Shown: in pieces, positions 16,064-23,452 of the stretch | Numbering within the stretch: the first letter of the stretch is position 1 | Layout: every line of letters starts with the position of its first letter | Source: PALSA-1355 sp041499515 | Lineage (GTDB): Bacteria > Planctomycetota > Planctomycetia > Pirellulales > PALSA-1355 | Length of the DNA: 23,614 nt | Reading direction: 5' to 3' | Assembly: GCA_041499515.1 (NCBI GenBank) | Contig: JBGQKM010000056.1 | Location: 1 to 23,614 of the forward strand | Made by a program: the position numbers and the translations under genes | Notes under the pieces: model-generated | Database searches by the model: none | What the model was told of the DNA's origin: nothing | Seen by the model: the letters and a program-made list of their open reading frames with translations, nothing else

Positions 16064-16432
16064 ATGGCCGAAAAAAACGAAGCCGGCTCATTGCCCGAGC
16101 CGCCAAGCTTCGAAGACGCTCTATCGCAGTTGGACGCGATCGTGCGGGAGCTCGAGGAGGGAGAGATTCCTCTGGCGCAGGGTCTGGCGCGCTATGAAGC
16201 CGGAATCAAATTGCTCAAACAGTGCTATCAACTATTGGAGCATGCCCAGCGGCGGATTGAATTGTTGAATCGCGTCGATGACGAGGGACGGGTGATCGGC
16301 GAGCCGTTTGACGATCAGGCGCTTTCGCTGGAGCAAAAGACCCAGTCACGCGGCCGCCGCCGCTCGCGCACGGCCGATTCCGAGGTTCCGCCCGGTCAGA
16401 ACGAGATAGACTCGCCGGGACGCCTCTTTTAG
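16064..16432 (+). CDS. xseB: Exodeoxyribonuclease VII small subunit
   Basis: Small helical subunit that assembles in several copies on XseA to form active exonuclease VII. The core SFEDALSQLDAIVRELEEGEIPLAQGLARYEAGIKLLKQC (about 15-54) is the textbook XseB signature. At 122 aa it is longer than the usual 80 or so because of a C-terminal Arg-rich and then acidic, probably disordered tail. Its role is unknown. I choose the ATG at 16064 because GAAGGA (16048-16053) lies 10 nt upstream. ATG 16046 is in frame but has no Shine-Dalgarno sequence, although it overlaps the stop of the short ORF before it. The gene lies between xseA and ispA, as in many bacteria. Confidence 0.93.
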   Translation: MAEKNEAGSLPEPPSFEDALSQLDAIVRELEEGEIPLAQGLARYEAGIKLLKQCYQLLEHAQRRIELLNRVDDEGRVIGEPFDDQALSLEQKTQSRGRRRSRTADSEVPPGQNEIDSPGRLF

Positions 16433-16505
16433 AATGGAATCTGCCCCCCGCTGGGAATGTTCGCCGCGAATCGTTGTTTTCGTATCCTCCTGCGACGTCT
16501 CGTCC

Positions 16506-17402
16506 ATGATCGAGAGTGCCACGTTTTCGCTTGAATCCTACGCCCAGCAAGTGCGCGAGCGCATCGACCGCGCCTTGAGCGAATATACTCGTTTCGATCA
16601 GGGCTGCCCCGATGCGTTGCGCGAGGCGATTCGCTACAGCCTGCTTGCGCCCGGCAAGCGACTGCGGCCGATGCTCGTACTGATGGCGGCCGAAGCGTGC
16701 CAGGGCCGCCCGGATGCGGCGCTGCCGGCGGCTTGCGCCGTCGAGATGGTTCACGCGTATTCGCTGGTGCACGACGATCTGCCGGCAATGGACGACGACG
16801 ATCTGCGCCGCGGCCGGCCGACGTGCCACAAGGCGTTTGGCGAAGCCGTGGCCATACTGGCCGGCGACGCGCTGTTGGCGCTGGCCTTTGAGGTGCTGGC
16901 GCGCGATACGCAGCCGCCGGCCGTGGCGGCCCGTTGCTGCGCGGTGTTGGCGCGGGCTGCCGGGGCCAGCGAGCTGGTCGGCGGCCAGGCGGACGATCTG
17001 GCGGGAGAGTTTTCCGGCGGCGGCTTGGAGAGCCTGGAGGCCATTCATCGCCGCAAAACCGGCGCGATGTTTTTGGCCTCGCTCCAGCTTGGGGCGCTGG
17101 TCGCCGGCGCCGATAGCGCCCAACAAGCCGCCTTGGCCGAGTATGGCCGACACTTGGGATTGGCTTTTCAAATTACCGACGATCTGCTCGACGTGCGCGG
17201 CGACGCCAACACGATGGGAAAACGCTCAGGCAAGGATTCGGGACGCGGGAAACTCACGTTTCCGGGTCTCTTGGGCACCCAAGAAAGCATTAGTCGAGCC
17301 GAGTTGCTCGTTCACGAGGCATGTGCCGCGCTGGAAGCGTTGGAACCACATGCCGCGGGGTTGCAAGCCCTGGCACAGTATGTCCTGGAAAGGAATCATT
17401 GA
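16506..17402 (+). CDS. ispA: Polyprenyl (farnesyl-type) diphosphate synthase
   Basis: Condenses IPP with allylic diphosphates to give short-chain prenyl diphosphates for quinone, carrier-lipid and terpenoid synthesis; soluble, Mg-dependent. In the 298-aa product, GKRLRP is at 50-55, the first Asp-rich motif DDLPAMD at 90-96, the following DDDLRRGRPTCH at 97-108, and the second Asp-rich motif DDLLD at 225-229. An aromatic residue (Y85) five positions before the first Asp, plus the two-residue insertion in that motif, is the bacterial FPP synthase pattern, so C15 product is likely; C20 is not excluded. The ATG at 16434 is in frame but adds 24 non-family residues; the ATG at 16506 gives the normal length. 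The stop overlaps the dxs start (TGATG), implying translational coupling. Confidence 0.93.
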   Translation: MIESATFSLESYAQQVRERIDRALSEYTRFDQGCPDALREAIRYSLLAPGKRLRPMLVLMAAEACQGRPDAALPAACAVEMVHAYSLVHDDLPAMDDDDLRRGRPTCHKAFGEAVAILAGDALLALAFEVLARDTQPPAVAARCCAVLARAAGASELVGGQADDLAGEFSGGGLESLEAIHRRKTGAMFLASLQLGALVAGADSAQQAALAEYGRHLGLAFQITDDLLDVRGDANTMGKRSGKDSGRGKLTFPGLLGTQESISRAELLVHEACAALEALEPHAAGLQALAQYVLERNH

Positions 17403-19318
17403 TGGACAAGTTACTGTCAAAAATCGAATCGCCCCGCGACCTGCAGGGATTGAGCAACGCCGAGCTCGAACAGCTTGCCGGCGAAATGCGCGCGGCGCTG
17501 TGCAATTTGGTCTCCAGCCGCACGGCTCACTTTGCCTCGAACCTGGGCGTCGTCGAACTCTGCCTGGCACTGCACACCTCGTTCGACTTCAGCCGCGATC
17601 GGTTGATTTGGGATACGGGCCATCAGATCTATCCGCACAAGCTGATCACCGGCCGCTACCACGAATTCGGCACGATGCGCACCAAGGGCGGCCTGATGGG
17701 CTATCCCAATCCGCATGAGAGCGACTACGACCTGTTCATGACCGGCCATGCCGGCTGCAGCGTCGCGACCGCGCTGGGCCTGAAAAGCGGCGACGATCTG
17801 CTGCCCGGCCAGGAAGACCGGCATGCCGTGGCGGTCATCGGCGACGGGGCATTTCCCTCGGGCATCGTCTACGAGGCGATGAACAATGCCGGCGGCCTGC
17901 GCAAGAAATTGCTGGTGATTCTCAACGACAATCAAATGTCGATCTGCCCCCGCGTGGGCGGCATGGGCGAGTATCTTGACCGGCTGCGGGTCAACACGTT
18001 TTACACGGGCTTGAAAAGCGAAGTGCTCAAGATCCTCAACAAGGTCCCGCTGCTGGGCGATCCGACCGAGCGTTTTTTGGCCCAGGTCAAGGAATCGATC
18101 AAGGCCGGCCTGCACGGCGGAATGCTCTTCGAGGAACTTAACTTTCGCTATATCGGGCCGGTCGACGGCCACAATATCCCGCAGCTCCGCAAGTATCTGG
18201 CGCTGGTCAAAGACGCCTCGGGGCCGGTGTTGTTGCACGTCGTGACCGAAAAAGGGCACGGTTTCCGGCCGGCCGCCGAAGACCCGGTGTTTTTTCACAC
18301 GCCCGCGCCGTTCACCTGCGAGGAAGAAGGCGTCGTGGCGTTCAAGAAAAGCTCGTCCCGGGCCTATACCGACGTCGTGAGCCAGGCGATTTTCCGGCAG
18401 ATGGAAGCCAACGCAAAGGTCACGGTCATGACCGCGGCGATGTGCCAGGGCACGAAACTCGAAGCCGTTCGCGACGCCTTTCCCGACCGCTTTTTCGACA
18501 CCGGCATCTGCGAGTCGCACACGGTGGCCTTTGCCGCCGGCCAGGCCAAGGCGGGACTGCGCCCCATCGTCGACATCTACAGCACGTTCTTGCAGCGCAG
18601 CTACGACCAGATCTTCCAGGAAGTGGCCCTGCAAAACCTGCCGGTCACGTTCGTCTTGGATCGCGCCGGCCTGACCGGACCCGACGGACCGACGCACCAC
18701 GGCATGTTCGACCTGGGATACATGCGACTGTTTCCGAACATGGTGGTCATGGCGCCCGGCGACGAATTCGACGCGCGTGCCATGCTCGAGTTCGCCCTTG
18801 CGCACAACAGCCCCGTTTCGATTCGCTATCCCAAGGCTCCGGCCGAGACCATTGCGGGCGCCCGGGCGCCGGTCGAATTGGGCCGCGCTGAAGTGATCGA
18901 TTGGGGCCACGACGGCATGATCATCGTCTGCGGCACGCTGTTGGGCCACTGCGCGCAAGCCGCCGCCAAACTGCGCGAAGAAGGTCTCGACGTCGGAGTG
19001 ATCAACGCGCGGTTCGTCAAGCCGCTCGACGACGAAACGATATTGCGCGCCATCGGCGACAGCCCCTTCGTGGTGACGGTGGAAGAGGCGGCCTTGATGG
19101 GCGGATTCGGTAGCGCGGTGCTCGAAATGGCGACCGACAAAGGGCTCAACGCGGCGCACGTGCGACGGCTGGGCATCCCCGACCGCTTCATCGAGCACGC
19201 CGAGCGCAACGAGCAGTTGGCCGCGTTGGGGCTCGACGCCGAGGGCATTGCCGCGGCCTGTCGCCAGATGGCGGCCCAACGCGACGTCAAAGCACCCGGC
19301 CGGCGCCGCGTCAGCTAG
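17402..19318 (+). CDS. dxs: 1-deoxy-D-xylulose-5-phosphate synthase
   Basis: TPP-dependent enzyme that joins pyruvate and glyceraldehyde 3-phosphate, the entry step of the MEP isoprenoid pathway; also feeds thiamine and pyridoxal synthesis. The 638-aa product has H74 in DTGHQIYPHK, the TPP/Mg motif GDG (147-149) to NDN (175-177), and catalytic E371 in GICESHTVAFAAGQA. The transketolase-like middle domain has DRAGLTGPDGPTHHGMFDL, and a C-terminal domain follows. Usual GDGA(L/I)TxG reads GDGAFPSG here and usual AEQH reads CESH, so it belongs to a divergent branch, probably the normal planctomycete DXS. AAAGGA at 17389-17394 lies 7 nt before the ATG. It overlaps ispA by one base; nadK follows after 51 bp. 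Confidence 0.92.
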   Translation: MDKLLSKIESPRDLQGLSNAELEQLAGEMRAALCNLVSSRTAHFASNLGVVELCLALHTSFDFSRDRLIWDTGHQIYPHKLITGRYHEFGTMRTKGGLMGYPNPHESDYDLFMTGHAGCSVATALGLKSGDDLLPGQEDRHAVAVIGDGAFPSGIVYEAMNNAGGLRKKLLVILNDNQMSICPRVGGMGEYLDRLRVNTFYTGLKSEVLKILNKVPLLGDPTERFLAQVKESIKAGLHGGMLFEELNFRYIGPVDGHNIPQLRKYLALVKDASGPVLLHVVTEKGHGFRPAAEDPVFFHTPAPFTCEEEGVVAFKKSSSRAYTDVVSQAIFRQMEANAKVTVMTAAMCQGTKLEAVRDAFPDRFFDTGICESHTVAFAAGQAKAGLRPIVDIYSTFLQRSYDQIFQEVALQNLPVTFVLDRAGLTGPDGPTHHGMFDLGYMRLFPNMVVMAPGDEFDARAMLEFALAHNSPVSIRYPKAPAETIAGARAPVELGRAEVIDWGHDGMIIVCGTLLGHCAQAAAKLREEGLDVGVINARFVKPLDDETILRAIGDSPFVVTVEEAALMGGFGSAVLEMATDKGLNAAHVRRLGIPDRFIEHAERNEQLAALGLDAEGIAAACRQMAAQRDVKAPGRRRVS

Positions 19319-19369
19319 TCGATCCCGGCGCCTGGCCCTCCGCGCTTCCTTCGGGCCGGACCATCTTCT

Positions 19370-20266
19370 ATGATCAATCTCATGGACGCTCCACCGACCA
19401 CGACCGCTCCATCCAAGGGCGATAAACGGCTCACGCTGCTGCTGTTGGCCGAGAACGGACGCGGCGGCATGGCCGCCCAGGTCGCGCGTTTCGCGCCGCT
19501 TGTCGACGGCTATGCCAACGTGCTGATGCGCGACCTGGGCCTGGGCGAAGATCTCTCGCGACTGGATTTCGATTTGACGGTCGTCGTGGGGGGCGATGGT
19601 TCGATATTGCGGGCCGCTCATCAAATGGGACGCCGACAGCGGCCCGTGCTGGGGGTGAACCTGGGAAAGCTGGGGTTCCTGGCCGATTTGTCGCCGGACG
19701 AATTCGTCGCACAGTTGCCGACGATCTGCTCGGGCCGTTGGCAGGTGATCGAGCATTTGATGTACGAGTGCAGCGTGATTCGCAATGGCAAGGTGATTCA
19801 CCAGCGGCTGGGGCTCAATGAAGTGGCGGTGCTAGCCGGTCCGCCGTTTGCGATTCTGGACATCGATCTTTACGTTGACTCGGAATTAGTCACGACTTAT
19901 AGTTGCGACGGTTTGATCGTCAGCACGCCGATTGGTTCGACCGCCCATAGCCTCTCGGCCGGCGGCCCGATCCTGCGGCAGGATTTGCAGGCGTTCGTGA
20001 TTTTGCCGATCAGTCCCCACACGTTGACCAATCGGCCGGTGGTCGACGCGGCCGATCGGGTGTACGAGTTGGTCGTAACGGCGCCGCACGTCGGCACGTC
20101 GCTGGTGGCCGATGGGCGCGTGGTTTGCGGCATGGAACCGGGAGATCGCGTGCGCGTGGAGCGTTCGGATGCGCGTTTCAAGCTCGTGGCGCTGCCGGGT
20201 CACAGCTACTATCATACACTGCGCGAAAAACTCGGCTGGGGCGGCCGGCTGCAGATGAAAACCTGA
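19370..20266 (+). CDS. nadK: NAD kinase
   Basis: Phosphorylates NAD to NADP with ATP or polyphosphate; the only route to NADP in most bacteria. GGDG is at residues 74-77 and is followed by ILGVNLGKLGFL-like residues (VLGVNLGKLGFL, 93-104). LNEVAV (about 147-152) and the nucleotide-binding DGLIVSTPIGSTAHSLSAGGPI (about 182-203) follow, where most bacteria have TPTGSTAY. The family length is normal (298 aa). ATG 19370 and ATG 19382 are both in frame; neither has a clear Shine-Dalgarno sequence. It follows dxs closely and is likely the last member of the xseA operon, which also needs NADP(H) in the MEP pathway. Confidence 0.93.
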   Translation: MINLMDAPPTTTAPSKGDKRLTLLLLAENGRGGMAAQVARFAPLVDGYANVLMRDLGLGEDLSRLDFDLTVVVGGDGSILRAAHQMGRRQRPVLGVNLGKLGFLADLSPDEFVAQLPTICSGRWQVIEHLMYECSVIRNGKVIHQRLGLNEVAVLAGPPFAILDIDLYVDSELVTTYSCDGLIVSTPIGSTAHSLSAGGPILRQDLQAFVILPISPHTLTNRPVVDAADRVYELVVTAPHVGTSLVADGRVVCGMEPGDRVRVERSDARFKLVALPGHSYYHTLREKLGWGGRLQMKT

Positions 20267-20269
20267 GAT

Positions 20270-20288
20270 GAACCGCTCGAAACGGTTC
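20270..20288. repeat. Short inverted repeat after nadK
   Basis: GAACCG (20270-20275) and CGGTTC (20283-20288) form a 6-bp stem with a 7-nt loop, 3 bp after the nadK stop. No T-run follows, so it is at most a weak terminator or mRNA 3'-end hairpin. It lies just before the ribosome binding site of the next gene. Confidence 0.35.
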
Positions 20289-20314
20289 GCACAATAACTC
20301 GAAAGGATGCGAGT

Positions 20315-21343
20315 ATGGTGAAGTTCTCTTGGATCGCGCTGCTGCTGACCTGCGCCGTGGCATGCCCGAAGTGCGGCTGGGCCGACGATGAGCCCGCGGC
20401 GCAAGAATCCTCGAAACCGGCGTCAGCCGCCGAGGGCGACGACCAGCCCACCCCGACTGAGACGCCCCAGGGCGACGCGGCCAAGTACGACCTGAAATAC
20501 TCTTTCACGCGGGGCGAGGTGTTGCGCACCGAAGTCGTGCACCGGGCTACGGTCCAGACCAGCATTCAAGGCACGAGCCAGACGGCCGAAACGCAGAGCA
20601 CGTCGATCAAAGTTTGGCAAATCAACGACGTGGACGCCCAGGGCAACGTGACGTTCGTGCACAAGGTCGAAAGCATCGACATGTGGCAACGCGCGCAAGG
20701 CCGCCAGGAAATCCGCTATAATAGCGCGACCGATCAGCAGGTTCCGCCAGGCTATGAGGACGCGGCCGCGGCCGTCGGCGTGCCGTTGACCACGGTGACG
20801 ATGGACCAACGCGGAAAGATTCTCAAGCGACATGAAAATCGCCAGCAGCCGACGAGCATGTCGACGCAAATGACGATGCCGCTGCCCGAACACCCCATTG
20901 CGATCGGCGAGACCTGGTCGAGCCCGGTCGAGATCGAAGTGGTCCTCAAGGACGGCGCGACGAAAAAGATTCAAACCCGGCAAGTGTTCACCCTGGAAAA
21001 AGTGGTCGAGGATTTGGCCACCATCGCGGTCGATTCCCAGGTCTTGACGCCGATTCACGATCCGGCGATCGAAGCGCAGTTGATCCAGCGGCTTTCCTCG
21101 GGCAGCGTGCGATTTGATGTCAAGGCCGGCCGGGTGCTGGGACAACAACTCGATCTGGACCGCCACGTGATCGGCTTTAGCGGTCCGGCAAGTAGCATGC
21201 ACTACGTGACGCGCTTCACCGAACAATTGCTTCCGGCAGCAGAGCAGACAGCCCGCAGCAAGGCGCCCCGCGCCGCGCCGATCGAAAAGGCGTCGCCGCC
21301 GGACGATTCCGCGGCGAAAAAGAAGAGCCAGCCGCGACGCTAG
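20315..21343 (+). CDS. Exported hypothetical protein (DUF6263-like)
   Basis: 342-aa protein. Residues 1-23 form a signal peptide (MVKF, hydrophobic core IALLLTCAVAC, likely cleavage after GWA). About 24-55 are a low-complexity Pro/Glu/Ala linker. The body (about 57-305) begins KYDLKYSFTRGEVLRTEVVHRATVQT and is mostly beta-strand-like, ending in a Lys/Arg-rich disordered tail. The body resembles uncharacterised planctomycete proteins I associate with DUF6263; this is recall, not a search result, and no function is known. AAAGGA at 20302-20307, 7 nt before the ATG, supports the start. It lies 48 bp after nadK and may be cotranscribed. Its TAG shares the palindrome CTAG with the stop of the convergent methyltransferase gene. 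Confidence 0.75.
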   Translation: MVKFSWIALLLTCAVACPKCGWADDEPAAQESSKPASAAEGDDQPTPTETPQGDAAKYDLKYSFTRGEVLRTEVVHRATVQTSIQGTSQTAETQSTSIKVWQINDVDAQGNVTFVHKVESIDMWQRAQGRQEIRYNSATDQQVPPGYEDAAAAVGVPLTTVTMDQRGKILKRHENRQQPTSMSTQMTMPLPEHPIAIGETWSSPVEIEVVLKDGATKKIQTRQVFTLEKVVEDLATIAVDSQVLTPIHDPAIEAQLIQRLSSGSVRFDVKAGRVLGQQLDLDRHVIGFSGPASSMHYVTRFTEQLLPAAEQTARSKAPRAAPIEKASPPDDSAAKKKSQPRR

Positions 21344-22581
21344 GGTGCCTGAATTCGCCGCGCGAGGATTGCCGTCACGCGTTTCTCGATCGGCACAAGC
21401 AGCAGCGTCGCCGAATTCTCGCCCGCCAAATCCAATTCCACGCGCAGCTCGGCCGGATCGTGCGCGACGCCGCGCTTCTTGATCTCGAGTTGCCCGATGC
21501 CCCGGGCGCGCAACAGCGCTTTGAGCGGCCTGAGCCGAAACGACAGCACCTCTTGCACCTCGAAACAGCCCATCGCCCAATCCGCGATGGCTTGCTCTCC
21601 GGTCCAATAGGCGATGCCCGGTGCGATGGCCGCCAGGCCGTGCTGCGCCGCCAGCGCGCCGTCCAATTTCGCGGCCAACACGGCCGCGTCGGGTTCGAAC
21701 ACGTAGCGCCCCACTCGGTCGGCCAGCGGTGGTTCCAGGTGGGGCGTACCGGTAAAGGATCGTGTCTCGGCGGCCGCTGGTCCCAGCACGGTGGCCCGCC
21801 GCTGCGATGCATCGCGCGCCAGATCGCCGAACCAGGCCACAAGCTGCCGGCATTCTCGTCCGCGGCTGATCCATTCCAGTTCCGCCCGTTCGCTCCAGGC
21901 CGCAGACATTCTCGCAGCCGGCGCGAGTTTAATTGCCGCGTGCGTGTTTTGAGCCAACAGATGTTCGATCACTTCGGTCGATGGCTCGTGCAAGTCGACC
22001 CGCGTGGTGCGCCGGCCGCTGGGGCGTCGATCCGGGTCGATGTGCCAGGCGTCGCACTCGGCGACGTCGAGCGTGGCGACGTCGCGAACGTGAACTTCCG
22101 GAGAGCGCTTTCGGCCCTCGGTTTCCGTGGGCTCATCGAGAAGTTGCTGCACGTTGGCTTCGGCAATGGTGGCCATGATCGGATCGCGATCGAAACCCAC
22201 GGTTTCACCGTGGCGAGCCAGCGCCAGCAGATCGCCGCCAACGCCACAACATAAGTCGAACGTTCGACCCGATGCGGAAAACCGCGCGGCCTTATGCGCC
22301 GCCACGATTTCGTCGGTCGCCTGCTCCAAGGCGCGCGGCGTGAAGAACATCCGGCCGGCGGCGGCAAATTTCGTGCGGGCTTTTTCTCGCAGTTCGATTT
22401 GCTCCAGGACTCGATGGGTTTGTTCGAGGGTGAGCTGGACGCGCAGGTAAACGACCTTGGAGGTGAGGGGCAATGTTGAAGTGCCGGCCCATTGCAGCCA
22501 CGCGTCGGCTGCCGAACCGGTGAGCCATCGGTAGTCGTCAAGCGCCTCGGCGTGGACCTGGGGAGGAGTTGGTTTTGGCAT
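21340..22581 (-). CDS. Class I SAM-dependent methyltransferase with THUMP-like domain
   Basis: 413-aa probable RNA methyltransferase. After an N-terminal helical region (1-100), the SAM-binding motif FDLCCGVGGDLLALA lies at 108-122, and the acidic post-II motif GFDRDP follows near 128-133. WHIDPDRRP (about 178-186) is the position of the catalytic D-P-x motif. A C-terminal THUMP-like domain (about 345-410, with VLSFRLRPLKALLRARGIGQLEIKKRG) closes the protein. The combination is known in bacterial and archaeal proteins of unknown or presumed tRNA/rRNA substrate. The ATG at 22579-22581 has no clear Shine-Dalgarno sequence. The gene is divergent from the next hypothetical and convergent with the preceding one. 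Confidence 0.85.
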   Translation of the reverse strand: MPKPTPPQVHAEALDDYRWLTGSAADAWLQWAGTSTLPLTSKVVYLRVQLTLEQTHRVLEQIELREKARTKFAAAGRMFFTPRALEQATDEIVAAHKAARFSASGRTFDLCCGVGGDLLALARHGETVGFDRDPIMATIAEANVQQLLDEPTETEGRKRSPEVHVRDVATLDVAECDAWHIDPDRRPSGRRTTRVDLHEPSTEVIEHLLAQNTHAAIKLAPAARMSAAWSERAELEWISRGRECRQLVAWFGDLARDASQRRATVLGPAAAETRSFTGTPHLEPPLADRVGRYVFEPDAAVLAAKLDGALAAQHGLAAIAPGIAYWTGEQAIADWAMGCFEVQEVLSFRLRPLKALLRARGIGQLEIKKRGVAHDPAELRVELDLAGENSATLLLVPIEKRVTAILARRIQAP

Positions 22582-22702
22582 GAATGTTGGCCGCCGGCGG
22601 CGACAACTGGCCTTGAACTTGCCGCCGATCGTTCGATGATTACCGTAAGAGCCAAGTCACGACAACCACGCGCCCTACCGCCAATTGCACGGATCCGAGT
22701 TC

Positions 22703-23293
22703 ATGGCCGACGCTGACCGAATGCTGGGGATGTATTTGCATCTGGCCCGGGCCAGCCACTTGCGGCGACAGCCCATGGTCCGCGACAAGCTGTTGGTTTT
22801 GGCCGGCGTGCAGGCCCAGGAAATGGGCCTGGAGCAGATTTCCGCGCTCTGCCGGCACAAAATCCTGGCCCACAACGCCCGGCACCTGGTGCGCCAATGG
22901 CCCACGCTCATCGCGGCGCTGGGTGACGAGCCGTTTCAATCGTATCTCAAACAGCTCAGGCGTCGATACTCGGCGGAAAAAATCGAGCACATGCTGGATT
23001 CGTTGGGGATCGAGTTGGGGCGCGAGCGCGAGGCCTATTTCAGCGATCTGGAATACGCGGCCGCGTTGCTCGACACGCGGCCCGAGTCGATCGCCGACAT
23101 CCTGGCCGAAGATCCCCGGCAATTCGCCGAAGTGCGCGGCGTGGCTCGGCCGGCCAATGCCCGGCCCCGACCGACCGGCGCTCTGTGGACGACCGCGAGA
23201 GTGTTCAATGTGCTGATTGTATGGGGTCCCTGCTTCGTCGGGCTGCTGGTTCTGGCTGCCTGGGCCCTGGGGTCGGGACTCCAAGCTCGCTGA
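22703..23293 (+). CDS. C-terminally anchored hypothetical protein
   Basis: 196 aa from the ATG at 22703. The body (about 1-150) is helical, rich in Arg, His, Leu and Glu, with MVRDKLLVLAGVQAQEMGLEQISALCRHKILAHN (about 25-58). A single hydrophobic segment near 172-192 (VFNVLIVWGPCFVGLLVLAAWALG) ends the chain, so it looks like a tail-anchored cytoplasmic protein. I do not recognise a family beyond a vague likeness to planctomycete hypotheticals, and no catalytic motif is visible. A TTG at 22685 is in frame, and ATG 22721 is another possible start; Shine-Dalgarno support is weak for all. The 121-bp gap to the divergent methyltransferase gene should hold two promoters. Confidence 0.7.
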   Translation: MADADRMLGMYLHLARASHLRRQPMVRDKLLVLAGVQAQEMGLEQISALCRHKILAHNARHLVRQWPTLIAALGDEPFQSYLKQLRRRYSAEKIEHMLDSLGIELGREREAYFSDLEYAAALLDTRPESIADILAEDPRQFAEVRGVARPANARPRPTGALWTTARVFNVLIVWGPCFVGLLVLAAWALGSGLQAR

Positions 23294-23309
23294 ACGCACG
23301 GCGGTTGGC

Positions 23310-23357
23310 GATTGCGCCACTTAGTCCCCCGGCAGCGGATTGTCGCGTGGCGCAGTT
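23310..23357. terminator. Inverted repeat, possible terminator
   Basis: TGCGCCAC (23313-23320) and GTGGCGCA (23347-23354) are perfectly complementary, and the stem extends to 11 pairs if three outer positions with G-T wobbles are counted. The 26-nt loop is long and the T-tract after it is only GTTT, so this is a weak terminator candidate for the gene ending at 23293, or another structured element. Confidence 0.35.
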
Positions 23358-23452
23358 TGCCGCGTGGGCCACCTGGACCAAGCAAGCCTGGCTGGCAATT
23401 CTGCCGATGTAGGCCGAGGAGCGATCGTGGATCGGCAAGGAGCTGGCGAGCT

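Noticed and set aside
17417..19801. A very long open frame (about 794 codons) on the minus strand opposite dxs and nadK
   Set aside because: It is antisense to two genes with clear catalytic motifs, its translation has no family features, and GC-rich third positions routinely leave such shadow frames open.
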